Positions 1 through 8,120 of a stretch of DNA of 64,000 nt are shown in pieces (the stretch's first letter is position 1; each line of letters starts with the position of its first letter). A model generated the notes under the pieces. That model was given only the letters and a program-made list of their open reading frames with translations. It was not told where the DNA came from and did no database searches. The position numbers and the translations under genes are program-made. Origin of the DNA: JAAYBF01 sp963715445 (GTDB lineage: Bacteria > Actinomycetota > Thermoleophilia > Solirubrobacterales > Thermoleophilaceae); contig OY970240.1 of assembly GCA_963715445.1 (NCBI GenBank), forward strand, positions 992,001 to 1,056,000. Direction: 5' to 3'.

Positions 1-1
1 C

Positions 2-985
2 ATCTCGCGCGCGTGGCTCGACGAGATGCACACGACCGACTGGTGGGAGGAGCACATCATCGGCGCGATCATGTCCTACTGGATCTACCAGCACGCGGGG
101 AACCTCAGCCCCGACGAGCAGGACCGCGACGGCCTGCTGCACCGCTGCCACGAGGCCGGGGATGCCGAGCAGCTGCTGCGCGACTTCGCCAAGCGCTCCG
201 CGTACACGACCGACGGCGTCCGCTGGAGCTACCACCGCGATCTCAACGGCTCACGCCTGCTGGTGATCGACTCGCGCGCCGGCCGCTGCCTCGACGAGGG
301 CTCGCGCTCGATGCTCGACGAGGACGAGTGGCGCTGGGTCGGCGAGCAGATGGAGGGGGACTTCGACCACCTCCTGATCGCCAGCTCGCTGCCGTGGCTC
401 CTGGCGCCGGGGATGCACCACCTGGAGGCGTGGAGCGAGGCCGTCTGCGGGGGTGCCTGGGGTCCGCTCGCGGCGCGCCAGGTCGAGCGCATCCGCCAGG
501 CGCTCGACCTGGAGCACTGGGCGGCGTTCAACGAGTCGTTCGAGCGGCTCGCCGAGCTGCAGCGCCAAGTCGGCGCGGGCGAGCGCGGGAAGCCGCCCGC
601 TTCGATCGTCACGCTCTCGGGCGACGTCCACCACGCCTACCTCAGCGAGGTCGGCTTTCGGCGCGGCAGCGGGGTCGAGAGCGCCGTCTACCAGGCCGTC
701 TGCTCGCCGCTTCGCAATCCGCTCAACAAGCGCGAGCGCTACGCGATGCGCGCCGCGGCCTCACGTCCGGCGCACGCCGTGGCGCGTGCGCTGGCCCTCG
801 CCGCGGGCGTGCCGGACCCCTCGGTCACCTGGCGGGCGCTCGACGACAGCCCGTGGTTCGACAACCAGGTGGCCTCCCTGAAGATCGACGGCCGCAGGAA
901 CGAGCTGCGGCTCGACAAGGCCGTCCCCGGCCCGACCGACGGCGAGCCCGGGCTCGAGCGCGTCCTGACGCGGTCCCTGGCGTGA
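2..985 (+). CDS. PhoD-like metallophosphatase, C-terminal part (5' truncated by window edge)
   Basis: The reading frame is open from the first bases of the window, so the gene begins upstream; about 327 residues are visible. The start of the visible part (ISRAWLDEM followed by a Trp-rich segment and YWIYQHAGNLSPDEQ) is the region after the metal-binding DDHE motif in PhoD-type alkaline phosphatases/phosphodiesterases. GDVHHAY near residue 210 is the family's C-terminal metal-ligand motif. The family hydrolyses phosphate mono- and diesters with a binuclear metal centre and is usually exported, but any signal peptide would lie outside the window. It is followed 77 bases later by thyX, with no sign of an operon. 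The family call is firm; the substrate is unknown. Confidence 0.85.
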   Translation: MSRAWLDEMHTTDWWEEHIIGAIMSYWIYQHAGNLSPDEQDRDGLLHRCHEAGDAEQLLRDFAKRSAYTTDGVRWSYHRDLNGSRLLVIDSRAGRCLDEGSRSMLDEDEWRWVGEQMEGDFDHLLIASSLPWLLAPGMHHLEAWSEAVCGGAWGPLAARQVERIRQALDLEHWAAFNESFERLAELQRQVGAGERGKPPASIVTLSGDVHHAYLSEVGFRRGSGVESAVYQAVCSPLRNPLNKRERYAMRAAASRPAHAVARALALAAGVPDPSVTWRALDDSPWFDNQVASLKIDGRRNELRLDKAVPGPTDGEPGLERVLTRSLA

Positions 986-1062
986 GCTGCCCTATTCGTG
1001 CCCTGCGCCTGTCCGATTCGTGTCAGGTTCCCGTCCGGTCGCGTGCGTAGGGTCGCCAGCCC

Positions 1063-1848
1063 GTGCACGAGACCACGCCGACCGTCCACCTGATCGCCCG
1101 TCCCGAGCTCAACGTCGACGGCCTGCGCGACTACCTGACCGACGTCGGCGGCCAGTCCTGGCTGGAGCGCCGGCTCGGCGAGGACGACCGCGCCAGCGCC
1201 GGCGAGATGCTCGTGGAGTTCGGCGGGCGCGCCTGCTACCGCAGCTGGGAACCAGGGCTCAATCCGAACGTCACCAAGGTCCGCACCGATCAGCGCGAGT
1301 ACTTCGCGAACATCCTCCGCAGCGCCCACGGCAGCGTGCTGGAGCACGCCAACTACTCGTTCGTGCTGCGCAACGTCTCACGCGTCTTCACCCATGAGCT
1401 CGTCCGCCACCGCGCCGGCTCCGCGTTCAGCCAGGAGAGCCTGCGCTACGTGCGGCTGACCGACATCGGCTTCCGCGTGCCACCGGCGCTCGAGCCGGTG
1501 CGGGACCAGGTGATCTCGATCGTCGAGCAGCTCGAGGAGTTCCAGCTGAGCGCCGCCGGCGAGCTCGGGATCGACGACGAGGGCGTGCCCTTCCACATCA
1601 AGAAGGAGGTCACCTCGGCGCTGCGCCGCCTCGCGCCGCTCGGCCTCTCGACCGACATCGTGTGGACCGCCAACGCGCGCACGCTGCGCCACGTCATCGA
1701 GATGCGCACGGCAGAGGGGGCCGAGGAGGAGCTGCGCCTGGTGTTCGATCAGGTCGTGCGGATCATGCTCGAGGAGGCGCCCGGCCTGTTCCAGGACTTC
1801 AGCCGTCGAGACGACGGCTCCTGGGCGCCCGAGCACCACAAGGTCTAG
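1063..1848 (+). CDS. thyX: FAD-dependent thymidylate synthase ThyX
   Basis: This 261-residue protein converts dUMP to dTMP using methylene-tetrahydrofolate, FAD and NADPH. The diagnostic ThyX motif RHRxxSxxxxSxRY is present as RHRAGSAFSQESLRY at about residues 115-129. Further family features are the GGRACYRSW segment, HGSVLEHANYSF and a C-terminal R-T-L-R-H stretch. It is longer than the shortest ThyX proteins because of an N-terminal extension. The start is GTG at 1063, the first in-frame start that keeps the conserved N-terminus. It stands alone, 100 bases ahead of the RTX-like gene. ThyX is common in actinobacteria; no thyA is seen in this window. Confidence 0.95.
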   Translation: MHETTPTVHLIARPELNVDGLRDYLTDVGGQSWLERRLGEDDRASAGEMLVEFGGRACYRSWEPGLNPNVTKVRTDQREYFANILRSAHGSVLEHANYSFVLRNVSRVFTHELVRHRAGSAFSQESLRYVRLTDIGFRVPPALEPVRDQVISIVEQLEEFQLSAAGELGIDDEGVPFHIKKEVTSALRRLAPLGLSTDIVWTANARTLRHVIEMRTAEGAEEELRLVFDQVVRIMLEEAPGLFQDFSRRDDGSWAPEHHKV

Positions 1849-1948
1849 GCCGACCGGAAGCGCCCCGCCCTGCGTATTCGCATGGCGACAGCGCAACTCG
1901 AACCCCTCTGAGCGGTTTCAGGGGCATCACCAACCAAGGAGATGTCCC

Positions 1949-2842
1949 GTGATACGCAGCACCAAGAGATTTGGCCTCACCAGCACAGCGGCCGCCGGCC
2001 TCTGCGGCGTGCTCGCAGTGGCGGCGGGAGCCGTGGCGGTGACCGGAACACCCGGGCCCGACCGCATCATCGGCACACCGGAGGCCGACTCGATCGCGGC
2101 GCTGGGCGGCCCCGATCGCGTGCGAGCGCTGGCGGGTGACGACAGCGTCGACGCGGGCCGCGGCCCGGACCGCGTGTTCGCCAACGCCGGCAACGACGTC
2201 GTCAACGGCAACCAGGGCTCCGACTTCATCGTGGGGAACGACGGGAACGACGTGCTGAGCGGCAACCTCGGCCGCGACCGCATCTTCGCCGGCAAGGGCG
2301 ACGACACGGTCAACGGCGGTGCGGGTGCGGTGGCGGCACGCCGCGGGCACCACTCCCGCTGGTGGGGCCACGGCAGGCGCGGCGACCGGCTCCACGGCGG
2401 CGCGGGCAACGACACCGTCAACGGCGACCGCGGGCGCGACCTGATCTCCGGTGGCCTCGACGACGACACGCTGAACGGCGGCAACGGCAACGACCGCCTC
2501 TTCGCCAATCCGGGGCGTGACACGCTCAACGGCGGCGAGGGCGACGACGTGCTGTGGGCGCTGGTGCGCACGGACGTCACCGCACCGGGCGACCAGGAGG
2601 GCGACACGCTCGACGGCGGCAACGGCAACGACCGCTTCAACGTCCGCGACGGCGAGGCCGACCGGGTCACCTGCGGCGAGGGCCGCGACGTGGTTCGCGC
2701 CGACCAGTACGACGTGATCGCCGACGCGACGGCCGAGAACGCGAACGGCTCGTGCGAGGTCGTCAAGCGTCGCTCCAAGCCGGACGCCGATTCGCCCGAG
2801 CGCGAGACCGAGGCGCCGGCCGAGGATCTCAAGCAGTCCTGA
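1949..2842 (+). CDS. Secreted RTX-like (hemolysin-type calcium-binding repeat) protein
   Basis: The protein has 297 residues. An N-terminal signal peptide (basic MIRSTKRFGLT, then an Ala/Gly/Val-rich hydrophobic run) is followed by about ten degenerate nonapeptide repeats of the type GGxGND and GxxGxDxI. Such repeats form calcium-binding parallel beta-rolls in secreted RTX proteins. A His/Trp/Arg-rich insert (about residues 130-148) interrupts the roll. The C-terminus has two cysteines (VTCGEGRD and SCEVV) and ends in a charged Pro/Glu-rich tail. GTG at 1949 is chosen because AAGGAG lies 7 bases upstream. There is no enzymatic domain, so a structural or surface role is likely. A strong hairpin at 2871 closes the transcription unit. 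Confidence 0.8.
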   Translation: MIRSTKRFGLTSTAAAGLCGVLAVAAGAVAVTGTPGPDRIIGTPEADSIAALGGPDRVRALAGDDSVDAGRGPDRVFANAGNDVVNGNQGSDFIVGNDGNDVLSGNLGRDRIFAGKGDDTVNGGAGAVAARRGHHSRWWGHGRRGDRLHGGAGNDTVNGDRGRDLISGGLDDDTLNGGNGNDRLFANPGRDTLNGGEGDDVLWALVRTDVTAPGDQEGDTLDGGNGNDRFNVRDGEADRVTCGEGRDVVRADQYDVIADATAENANGSCEVVKRRSKPDADSPERETEAPAEDLKQS

Positions 2843-2870
2843 TTCGCAAAGCTCCTGGGGAGGAGCGTAC

Positions 2871-2895
2871 GGGCGGGGCCACAGGGGCCCCGCCC
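2871..2895 (+). terminator. Stem-loop terminator after the RTX-like gene
   Basis: A perfect 10-bp GC stem (GGGCGGGGCC / GGCCCCGCCC) encloses the 5-base loop ACAGG, 28 bases after the RTX-like stop codon. There is no U-tract, as is common for high-GC actinobacterial terminators. Confidence 0.55.
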
Positions 2896-2969
2896 TACGT
2901 CTGCCCCGCCCCATCCGTACCGGCGAGCACGTGCGAACGACCTGCCCGTCCGGTAGCGTCGCGCCCGTT

Positions 2970-3653
2970 GTGAACGAGCAGCTGCTCAGCGATCGGCGCA
3001 TCGCCCCATCGATCCTCGCCTCCGACTTCGCGCGCCTCGGCGCGCAGGTGTCCGAGGTCATGGATGCCGGGGCGCGGGTGATCCACGTCGACGTGATGGA
3101 CGGGCACTTCGTCCCGCCGATCTCGATCGGGCCGCTGATCGTGGACGCGCTACGGGATCAGGTCCACGAGGCCGGCGGCCTGCTCGACGTCCACCTGATG
3201 ATCGAGCGCCCGGAGCGCCACGTGAGCAGCTTCGCCGAAGCCGGCGCGGACTCGATCACGGTCCACGCCGAAGCGACGCCGAACATCCACTACGCCCTGC
3301 ACGCCATCCGGGAGTCAGGCTGCAAGGCCGGGCTGGCGCTCAACCCCGGCACGTCCGTGACAGCCGTGGACGCCCTGGCCGGCGCCTACGACCTGCTGCT
3401 CTGCATGACGGTGAACCCCGGTTGGGGCGGCCAGCCCTACATCCCGTCGTCGGACGCGAAGATCGCCGCCCTGCGCGAGCGGATCCCGGAAGGCACGGCG
3501 CTCGAGGTGGACGGCGGGATCGACGTGACCACGGCCGGCCCTGCCGCCTCCGCCGGCGCGACGCTGTTCGTGGCCGGCTCCTCGATCTTCGGCAAGCCCG
3601 ACCCGGCAGCGGCCTACCGCGCCGTGGCCGAGGCCGCCGGCGCCATCGTCTAA
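2970..3653 (+). CDS. rpe: Ribulose-phosphate 3-epimerase
   Basis: This 227-residue TIM-barrel enzyme interconverts ribulose-5-phosphate and xylulose-5-phosphate in the pentose phosphate pathway. Conserved motifs are APSILASDFARLG at the N-terminus, HVDVMDGHFVPPISIGP (metal-binding His and Asp), VHLMIERPE, MTVNPGWGGQPYIPS and the phosphate-binding EVDGGID. The GTG at 2970 (VNEQLLSDRR) gives the family's normal length; an earlier in-frame start at 2931 would add a poorly conserved extension. It is convergent with the membrane-protein gene that ends 6 bases downstream. Confidence 0.95.
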   Translation: MNEQLLSDRRIAPSILASDFARLGAQVSEVMDAGARVIHVDVMDGHFVPPISIGPLIVDALRDQVHEAGGLLDVHLMIERPERHVSSFAEAGADSITVHAEATPNIHYALHAIRESGCKAGLALNPGTSVTAVDALAGAYDLLLCMTVNPGWGGQPYIPSSDAKIAALRERIPEGTALEVDGGIDVTTAGPAASAGATLFVAGSSIFGKPDPAAAYRAVAEAAGAIV

Positions 3654-3659
3654 CCGGAG

Positions 3660-4508
3660 CTAGCGCCGCTTCTTCTTGCGCTTGCGCGAGGAGCGCGCGG
3701 AAGGCGCCGGGGCGGCGTCTCCCTCCTCCTCGACCGGCACGCTGCTCGCAACTTCGCCCTGACTCTCGGCCGCGGTCTCCGCGGAGAAGCGGCTGGCCTG
3801 CGTCGGCCAGGGGATCGGCTCGCCCGTGTCCCACGCCGGGCCGCGCCCTCCCGGCCAGCGGCCGGCGAAGATCGCACCGAGCGCTCCCAGCCAGGCGATC
3901 TGGCTGATGCTCTGCCCACCCGGGACGAGGGGGAGCACGAGCAGGGCTCCGACGATCACGCCGAGCACGCCCAGGAATCGGTTCAGCAGTCCGACCCGCA
4001 TCGCGTTCAGGCTCACGAAGACGAGCGAAAGGGCGAGGCAGAGCGTGCCCAAAGAGCCGACGATCCCACCGGCCGCGCTGCGATCCTCGAGCAGGTTCTC
4101 GGCCCGCTCGACGGACTGCTTGCCGGACGACGTGAACGTGTCGACGATGTCCGCGAGGCCGATCTGGTTCAGGACGCCGCCCACGATCAGCAGGACCGGA
4201 GCGACGATCACGATCAGGGAGATCGGACGGGGAACCTCCGGCCTGCGGGCGATCGTCGCGTGGAGCAGGTAGAAGAGAGCGGCCGCGAGCAGCAGGAACG
4301 AGATGCCCTGCACCGCAAGGCTGGCCGAGAAGGCGCCGCTGTGCTCATCGAAGCGGAGCAGCGCGGCGCGCTCGTCATCCGGTCGCTCGCCGATCGCCGC
4401 CACCTGGATGGCGATGCTCGCGGCCGACATCAGCGCGCTGCCGATCGCCGCCGCGGCGGCGGGCTTGGCCCAGCGCGCCTCCCACTCCAGCTGTTCCTGG
4501 GTCGCCAC
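3660..4508 (-). CDS. Multi-pass membrane protein of unknown function
   Basis: The protein has 282 residues if GTG at 4508 is used (VATQEQLEWEARWAKP). Five or six hydrophobic segments are visible: a first helix near residue 20, then SFLLLAAALFYLL, ISLIVIVAPVLLIVGGVL, a Leu-rich helix near LGTLCLALSLVFVSL, FLGVLGVIVGALLVLPLV and IAWLGALGAIFAG. The cytoplasmic-looking C-terminus is acidic and Pro/Ala-rich and ends in a very basic KRKKKRR tail. I do not recognise a named domain. It lies 47 bases downstream of the frameshifted dehydrogenase on the same strand and could be co-transcribed with it. The start is uncertain, since no clear ribosome-binding site is seen. Confidence 0.65.
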   Translation of the reverse strand: MATQEQLEWEARWAKPAAAAAIGSALMSAASIAIQVAAIGERPDDERAALLRFDEHSGAFSASLAVQGISFLLLAAALFYLLHATIARRPEVPRPISLIVIVAPVLLIVGGVLNQIGLADIVDTFTSSGKQSVERAENLLEDRSAAGGIVGSLGTLCLALSLVFVSLNAMRVGLLNRFLGVLGVIVGALLVLPLVPGGQSISQIAWLGALGAIFAGRWPGGRGPAWDTGEPIPWPTQASRFSAETAAESQGEVASSVPVEEEGDAAPAPSARSSRKRKKKRR

Positions 4509-4555
4509 GGGCCGGGATGCTTGCAGGTGGCGGGGCGCCGAGGGTCGCTCGCGGC

Positions 4556-5364
4556 TCAGCTGTCGCCGAGCCGATACACGCGGCGGGCGGCGGCCATCAG
4601 CACGGTGCGCGGCGTGAACTGCCCGCCGAGCGCGGTGAGCCGGTTGGCCGAGCCGGGGATCACGACGCCCTTGCCGCGCTCCATGCCCCGCACGCCCGCC
4701 TCCGCGACGTCCGAGGACGATGTCCAGATGAAGCCGGGGAGGGAGCTCGCCTCCTCCTCCAGTCCCGCCACGTCCATGAACTCCGTCTTGACCGGGCCGG
4801 GGCAGAGCACCGTCGCGGTGACGCCCGTGCCGTGCAGGTCGGCGCGCAGCGCCTGGGTGAAGTTCAGGACGAACGCCTTGCTCGCGCTGTAGGTGGCCTG
4901 CGTGGGCAGCGGCTGGAAGCCCGCCGTGGAGGCGACGTTGAGCACCGCGCCGCCGCCTCGCTCGATCATGTCGGGCACGAAGCCGGCGCAGAGCGAGACG
5001 ACCGCCTCGCAGTTGATCCGCACGAGCTCCGCCTCGCGCTCGCCGTCGAGGCGCTGGAAGAGGCCCGCGCTGCCGAAGCCGGCGTTGTTGACGAGGATGT
5101 CGACGGACAGCCCCATCTCCGCCACCCGCCCGACCAGAGCGGCGCGTGATGCCCGGTCCTGGAGGTCGGCCTCCAGCGGCTCGGCTCGTATGCCGTGGCC
5201 CTCCGAGAGCTCGGCTGCCAGCTCCTTCAGGGGTCGCCGCGGCGCGCCACCAGCAGCAGGTTGTGGCCGCGGGCCGCAAGGGAGCGCGCGATGTCCGCGC
5301 CGATCCCCGAGGAGGCCCCTGTGACGAGCGCCGCCGAGTCGGGCGTGGGAGTTGGAAGTGCCAT
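4556..5364 (-). pseudogene. Short-chain dehydrogenase/reductase with a -1 frameshift
   Basis: From ATG at 5364 the frame encodes an SDR N-terminus: TGASSGIG (NAD(P)-binding) and then HNLLLVARRGD, followed at once by a TGA stop (5227-5229). The other frame picks up exactly there with LKELAAELSEGHGIRAE and continues through the NNAG motif, NVASTAGF, the catalytic YSASK and CPGPVKTEF to a TGA at 4556-4558. Adding one base in the run at 5230-5235 (for example restoring an Arg codon, giving GDRLKEL) would yield an intact classical SDR of about 269 residues. All catalytic residues are kept, so this is a very recent mutation, a sequencing or assembly error, or programmed slippage. The substrate is unknown. 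Confidence 0.8.
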
Positions 5365-5413
5365 GGGCAGGGAGCCTAACCGGCCGGGGCCGGCGTGCCT
5401 CTAGAATCAGCGC

Positions 5414-5695
5414 ATGTCCTCAGAAGATCCATTTGGCGGCCTGTTCGGCGATCCGGAGGAGCTGCGGCGGCGCATGGCCGAGCTCGCCGAGCAGATGCAG
5501 GGAGCCCACAAGGTGGCCTGGGCCGACAACGCGATCAAGCTGGCTGTGGAGATGACAGTCGCGGGGATCACGCGCCTCAACCTGCAGGGCAACGCCGAGC
5601 AGCAGTCCGAGGAGATCCGCGCGGCGATGAGCCGGCTCTTCCCGGAGGCGGTCGCTCTCGTGCGCGAGGCGCGCGAGGGCTTCGGCACCTCCTGA
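5414..5695 (+). CDS. Small hypothetical protein
   Basis: This 93-residue protein (MSSEDPFGGLFGDPEELR) has a Gly/Phe/Pro-containing N-terminus followed by mostly amphipathic helix: ELRRRMAELAEQMQ and EEIRAAMSRLFPEAVALVREARE. It has no signal peptide, transmembrane segment or cysteine. I do not recognise the family. It looks cytosolic, helical and possibly oligomeric. It sits between a frameshifted SDR and a membrane flippase-like gene, both on the other strand. Confidence 0.6.
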   Translation: MSSEDPFGGLFGDPEELRRRMAELAEQMQGAHKVAWADNAIKLAVEMTVAGITRLNLQGNAEQQSEEIRAAMSRLFPEAVALVREAREGFGTS

Positions 5696-5730
5696 CCAGC
5701 TCGGCGCCGACCAGCTCGGCACCCTCCTGA

Positions 5731-6765
5731 CTAGCGCTCGGCCACGGGGGGCACCGGAGGAGGCGCCTGAGCCTGAGCCGCCGCTACGCCCGCCCGCTCG
5801 GCCTCACGATCCTCCCGCCCGCGCGCCACGATCTCCTTGAAGCTGCGCACGCGGAAGAGGAACACCAGCGAGGCGAAGCCGATGGCGAAGGTGAACGCCC
5901 CGATCGCTATCTGCTGGCCCACGGAGTAGGCGGCCACGGTCGCGGCCGGAGCCGTGCCGGCGAACACCTTCACGAGCAGCGCCTGGGCCACCCCGGCCCC
6001 CTGAGGGGTGAAGGGCACCGCGGCCGATACGGCGTTGACGCCGAGCACGAGCAGCACGTTCGTGACCGAGCCGCCCACGTTGAACGCCTCGAGCAGGCAC
6101 CAGAAGGCTGCGAAGCGGAACAGCCAGCCCGTCATCTGAACCGCGAACACCTGGCGCAGGTAGCGCTCTTTGTCGAAGGCGATCGTCAGGCCTTGGCGCA
6201 CCCGCTCCCAGAAGGCGCGCACGCGGACCGAGAAGTAGGCGAACGAGAACATCGCCGCGATCGCGAGGGCGGTGATCAGGAACAGCGTGAAGCGGGGATG
6301 CGACGCGAGGTAGGAGAGGTCGAAGGCGTTCAGGTTCGCGAAGTCCGGTGGCTTCGGGAAGACGCCCTGGGTAAATGCGAAGGTCAGGATCAAGACGCCC
6401 ATCGCGATGTCGAACCCGGCCTCCACCGCGAAGCTGGCGGCCACCGCCGGGTAGCTCGAGTGGGGGATCGACGTCTTCGTCAGGAAGAGCCGCACGACGT
6501 CACCACCACGCGCGGGGATCACGGAGTTGAAGCCGTAGCCGGCGAAGTAGGCGCCCCAGATCTCCCTGAAATCGATCTGCTCGGTCGGATAGGCCGCGCG
6601 CAGGATGTTGTAGGAGGCGCGCGCCCGAAAGGTCAGATAGATCGTGAAGGCCAGGAGCCCGAGCAGCAGCGGCCCCAGCCGCACGTCCGCGAGGCCCTCG
6701 AAGAACTGCTCGACGGCGTCGAAGAACGAGCGGAACGACTCGCCGATGGTCGCCTCCTGAGGCAC
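5731..6765 (-). CDS. Flippase-like integral membrane protein (lysylphosphatidylglycerol synthase TM-region family)
   Basis: This 344-residue protein has about seven or eight transmembrane helices and the family signature around residues 70-95, GYGFNSVIPARGGDVVRLFL. This matches the N-terminal membrane part of MprF-type proteins and the AglD-like UPF0104 family, which move lipids or lipid-linked sugars across the membrane. The soluble aminoacyltransferase domain of MprF is absent. A second conserved stretch, NAVSAAVPFTPQGAGVAQALL, lies near residue 240. The C-terminus is a Pro/Ala/Gln-rich tail. Transported substrate unknown. Confidence 0.8.
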   Translation of the reverse strand: MPQEATIGESFRSFFDAVEQFFEGLADVRLGPLLLGLLAFTIYLTFRARASYNILRAAYPTEQIDFREIWGAYFAGYGFNSVIPARGGDVVRLFLTKTSIPHSSYPAVAASFAVEAGFDIAMGVLILTFAFTQGVFPKPPDFANLNAFDLSYLASHPRFTLFLITALAIAAMFSFAYFSVRVRAFWERVRQGLTIAFDKERYLRQVFAVQMTGWLFRFAAFWCLLEAFNVGGSVTNVLLVLGVNAVSAAVPFTPQGAGVAQALLVKVFAGTAPAATVAAYSVGQQIAIGAFTFAIGFASLVFLFRVRSFKEIVARGREDREAERAGVAAAQAQAPPPVPPVAER

Positions 6766-6818
6766 CTTGGGGAGACTACGCAGAGCACGCGCCCGCAGGC
6801 GCGCTAGGTTCTCGGGCG

Positions 6819-7157
6819 ATGGCGATCGTCGTGTACGAGAAGCGCACCTGCACCACCTGCCGCAAGCTCGCAGAGCTGCTGAAAGCGCAGGGGATCGACT
6901 TCGAGCAGGTCGAGTACCAGGTCGAGGGGCTCACCGAGGACGAGGTCCGCGGGCTGATCGCGAAGGCCGGCGTGCCGGCGCGCGACCTCCTGCGGATGCG
7001 CGAGGAGGGCGCGGCCGAGCTTGCTGAGGAGGGTGATGAGGACGCGATCGTGGCCGCGATGGCGGAACGCCCCGAGCTGCTCCAGCGGCCCGTCGTGGTC
7101 AACGGCGATCGCGCCGTGCTCGCTCGCCCGATTGAGCGGGCGCTGGAGATCCTCTAG
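6819..7157 (+). CDS. ArsC/Spx-family thioredoxin-fold protein
   Basis: This 112-residue protein begins AIVVYEKRTCTTCRKLAELL. The CxxC site at about residues 10-13 and the ArsC-type helix TEDEVRGLIAKAGVPARDLLRMRE place it in the ArsC/Spx/YffB family. The conserved RPVVVNGDRAVLARPIERALEIL segment at the C-terminus matches the RP(I/V) region of ArsC. True arsenate reductases have a single HxxxxC site, whereas this CxxC form is typical of uncharacterised actinobacterial paralogues. Arsenate reduction is therefore only one possibility. It is followed after 2 bases by crcB, so the two are very likely co-transcribed. Confidence 0.8.
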   Translation: MAIVVYEKRTCTTCRKLAELLKAQGIDFEQVEYQVEGLTEDEVRGLIAKAGVPARDLLRMREEGAAELAEEGDEDAIVAAMAERPELLQRPVVVNGDRAVLARPIERALEIL

Positions 7158-7159
7158 CG

Positions 7160-7513
7160 GTGACGGTCCTCTGGGTCGGTGTCGCAGGGATGGCCGGGGT
7201 GCTGTCCCGCTACGCGCTCTCGACGCCCTTCCACGGCAACGCCCTGCCGTGGGTGACGGTCGCGATCAACGTCGTCGGCTCGTTCCTGCTCGGCGCCCTC
7301 GTCACGTCCCATGCGTTCTCGGAGGAGGCGCGCACCGCGCTGGGCGTCGGGTTCCTCGGCGGCTTCACGACCTTCTCCACCTTCTCGGTCCAGGCGGTAC
7401 TCGACGTGGAGGCAGGCGAGCCGGGCCGCGCCGTGCTCTACGTGGCCACATCGGTGGTACTCGGACTGCTCGCCGCGGCCGCGGGCTACGCCCTCGGCCG
7501 CACGCTCGCCTGA
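7160..7513 (+). CDS. crcB: Fluoride ion channel CrcB/FluC
   Basis: This 117-residue protein has four transmembrane helices. It carries the Fluc signature GFLGGFTTFSTFS (about residues 70-82), which forms the fluoride pathway and the central sodium site, and GVLSRYAL plus NVVGSFLLG in helices 1 and 2. It exports fluoride as an antiparallel dual-topology dimer in the cytoplasmic membrane. The start is GTG at 7160, 2 bases after the ArsC-like gene. Many actinobacteria carry two adjacent crcB genes; only one is visible here, as expected for a homodimer. No fluoride riboswitch is recognisable upstream. Confidence 0.93.
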   Translation: MTVLWVGVAGMAGVLSRYALSTPFHGNALPWVTVAINVVGSFLLGALVTSHAFSEEARTALGVGFLGGFTTFSTFSVQAVLDVEAGEPGRAVLYVATSVVLGLLAAAAGYALGRTLA

Positions 7514-7607
7514 AGCGCCGTTCGAGCGATCCAGCTCACCTCCCCGAGTCCCTGTTTCTCGTGGAGGCGACCGGGTAGGAGCCACGGACCCGAGTGAAGG
7601 AGCGACT

Positions 7608-8030
7608 GTGAGCAAGACAGCGCGCGAAGTGATGACCGGCAACGCCCAGTGCATCGGCGAGAACGACACGGTCCTGGACGCCGCCAAGCGGCTCTCCGAG
7701 CTGGGCGTGGGCGCGATGCCGATCTGCGGCGAGGACGACCGCCTCAAGGGCATGCTGACCGACCGCGACATCGTCGTGAAGGTGCTGGCCGCGGACAAGG
7801 ACCCCGCAGCCACCCGGGCGGGTGAGCTCGGCGAGGGCAAGCCCGTGACGATCGGCGCGGACGACCCCGTAGAGGAGGCGGTGCGCACGATGAAGGAGCA
7901 CAAGGTTCGGCGCCTGCCGGTGATCGACGACCACCGGCTGGTGGGCATCGTCAGCCAGGCCGACCTGGCGCGGTCGATCGACGAGCACGAGGTGGGCGAC
8001 CTCCTCGAGACGATCTCCGCCGCGTCGTAG
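7608..8030 (+). CDS. Tandem CBS-domain protein, Hrp1-like
   Basis: The protein has 140 residues and consists almost entirely of two CBS domains. The first covers about residues 8-60 (AREVMTGNAQCIGENDTV through MLTDRDIVVKVLA) and the second about 75-130 (PVTIGADDPVEEAVRTM through RRLPVIDDHRLVGIVSQADLA). The arrangement resembles mycobacterial Hrp1, a hypoxia-response protein, although the ligand and role are undefined. CBS pairs often bind adenosine nucleotides. GTG at 7608 is preceded by GAAGGA 6 bases upstream. Confidence 0.85.
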   Translation: MSKTAREVMTGNAQCIGENDTVLDAAKRLSELGVGAMPICGEDDRLKGMLTDRDIVVKVLAADKDPAATRAGELGEGKPVTIGADDPVEEAVRTMKEHKVRRLPVIDDHRLVGIVSQADLARSIDEHEVGDLLETISAAS

Positions 8031-8120
8031 GAGGAGCACGACGGGCCGCGACCGGGCGAGGGTCCTTGCGAGGCCCTCGCTCGCCAGCGGTAGGAACCGA
8101 TAGCGAAGGAGGGCCGAGAG

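Noticed and set aside
1849..1948. A possible fourth GEMM-like leader before the RTX-like gene
   Set aside because: There is a CCCCT/AGGGG hairpin and a CGCAA-like string, but neither the GCAAAGCC core nor the CGGGCTNCC receptor side is present, so the resemblance is too weak.
1799..3061. A long open frame on the minus strand across the RTX-like gene
   Set aside because: It lies antisense to a repeat gene with strong codon bias, has no start context or recognisable motif, and runs across rpe and intergenic DNA. It is a shadow of GC-rich codon use.
6819..7157. Arsenic-resistance gene
   Set aside because: It has the CxxC site of unassigned ArsC/Spx relatives rather than the HxxxxC site, and the neighbours are crcB and a CBS protein, not arsenite exporters or ArsR.
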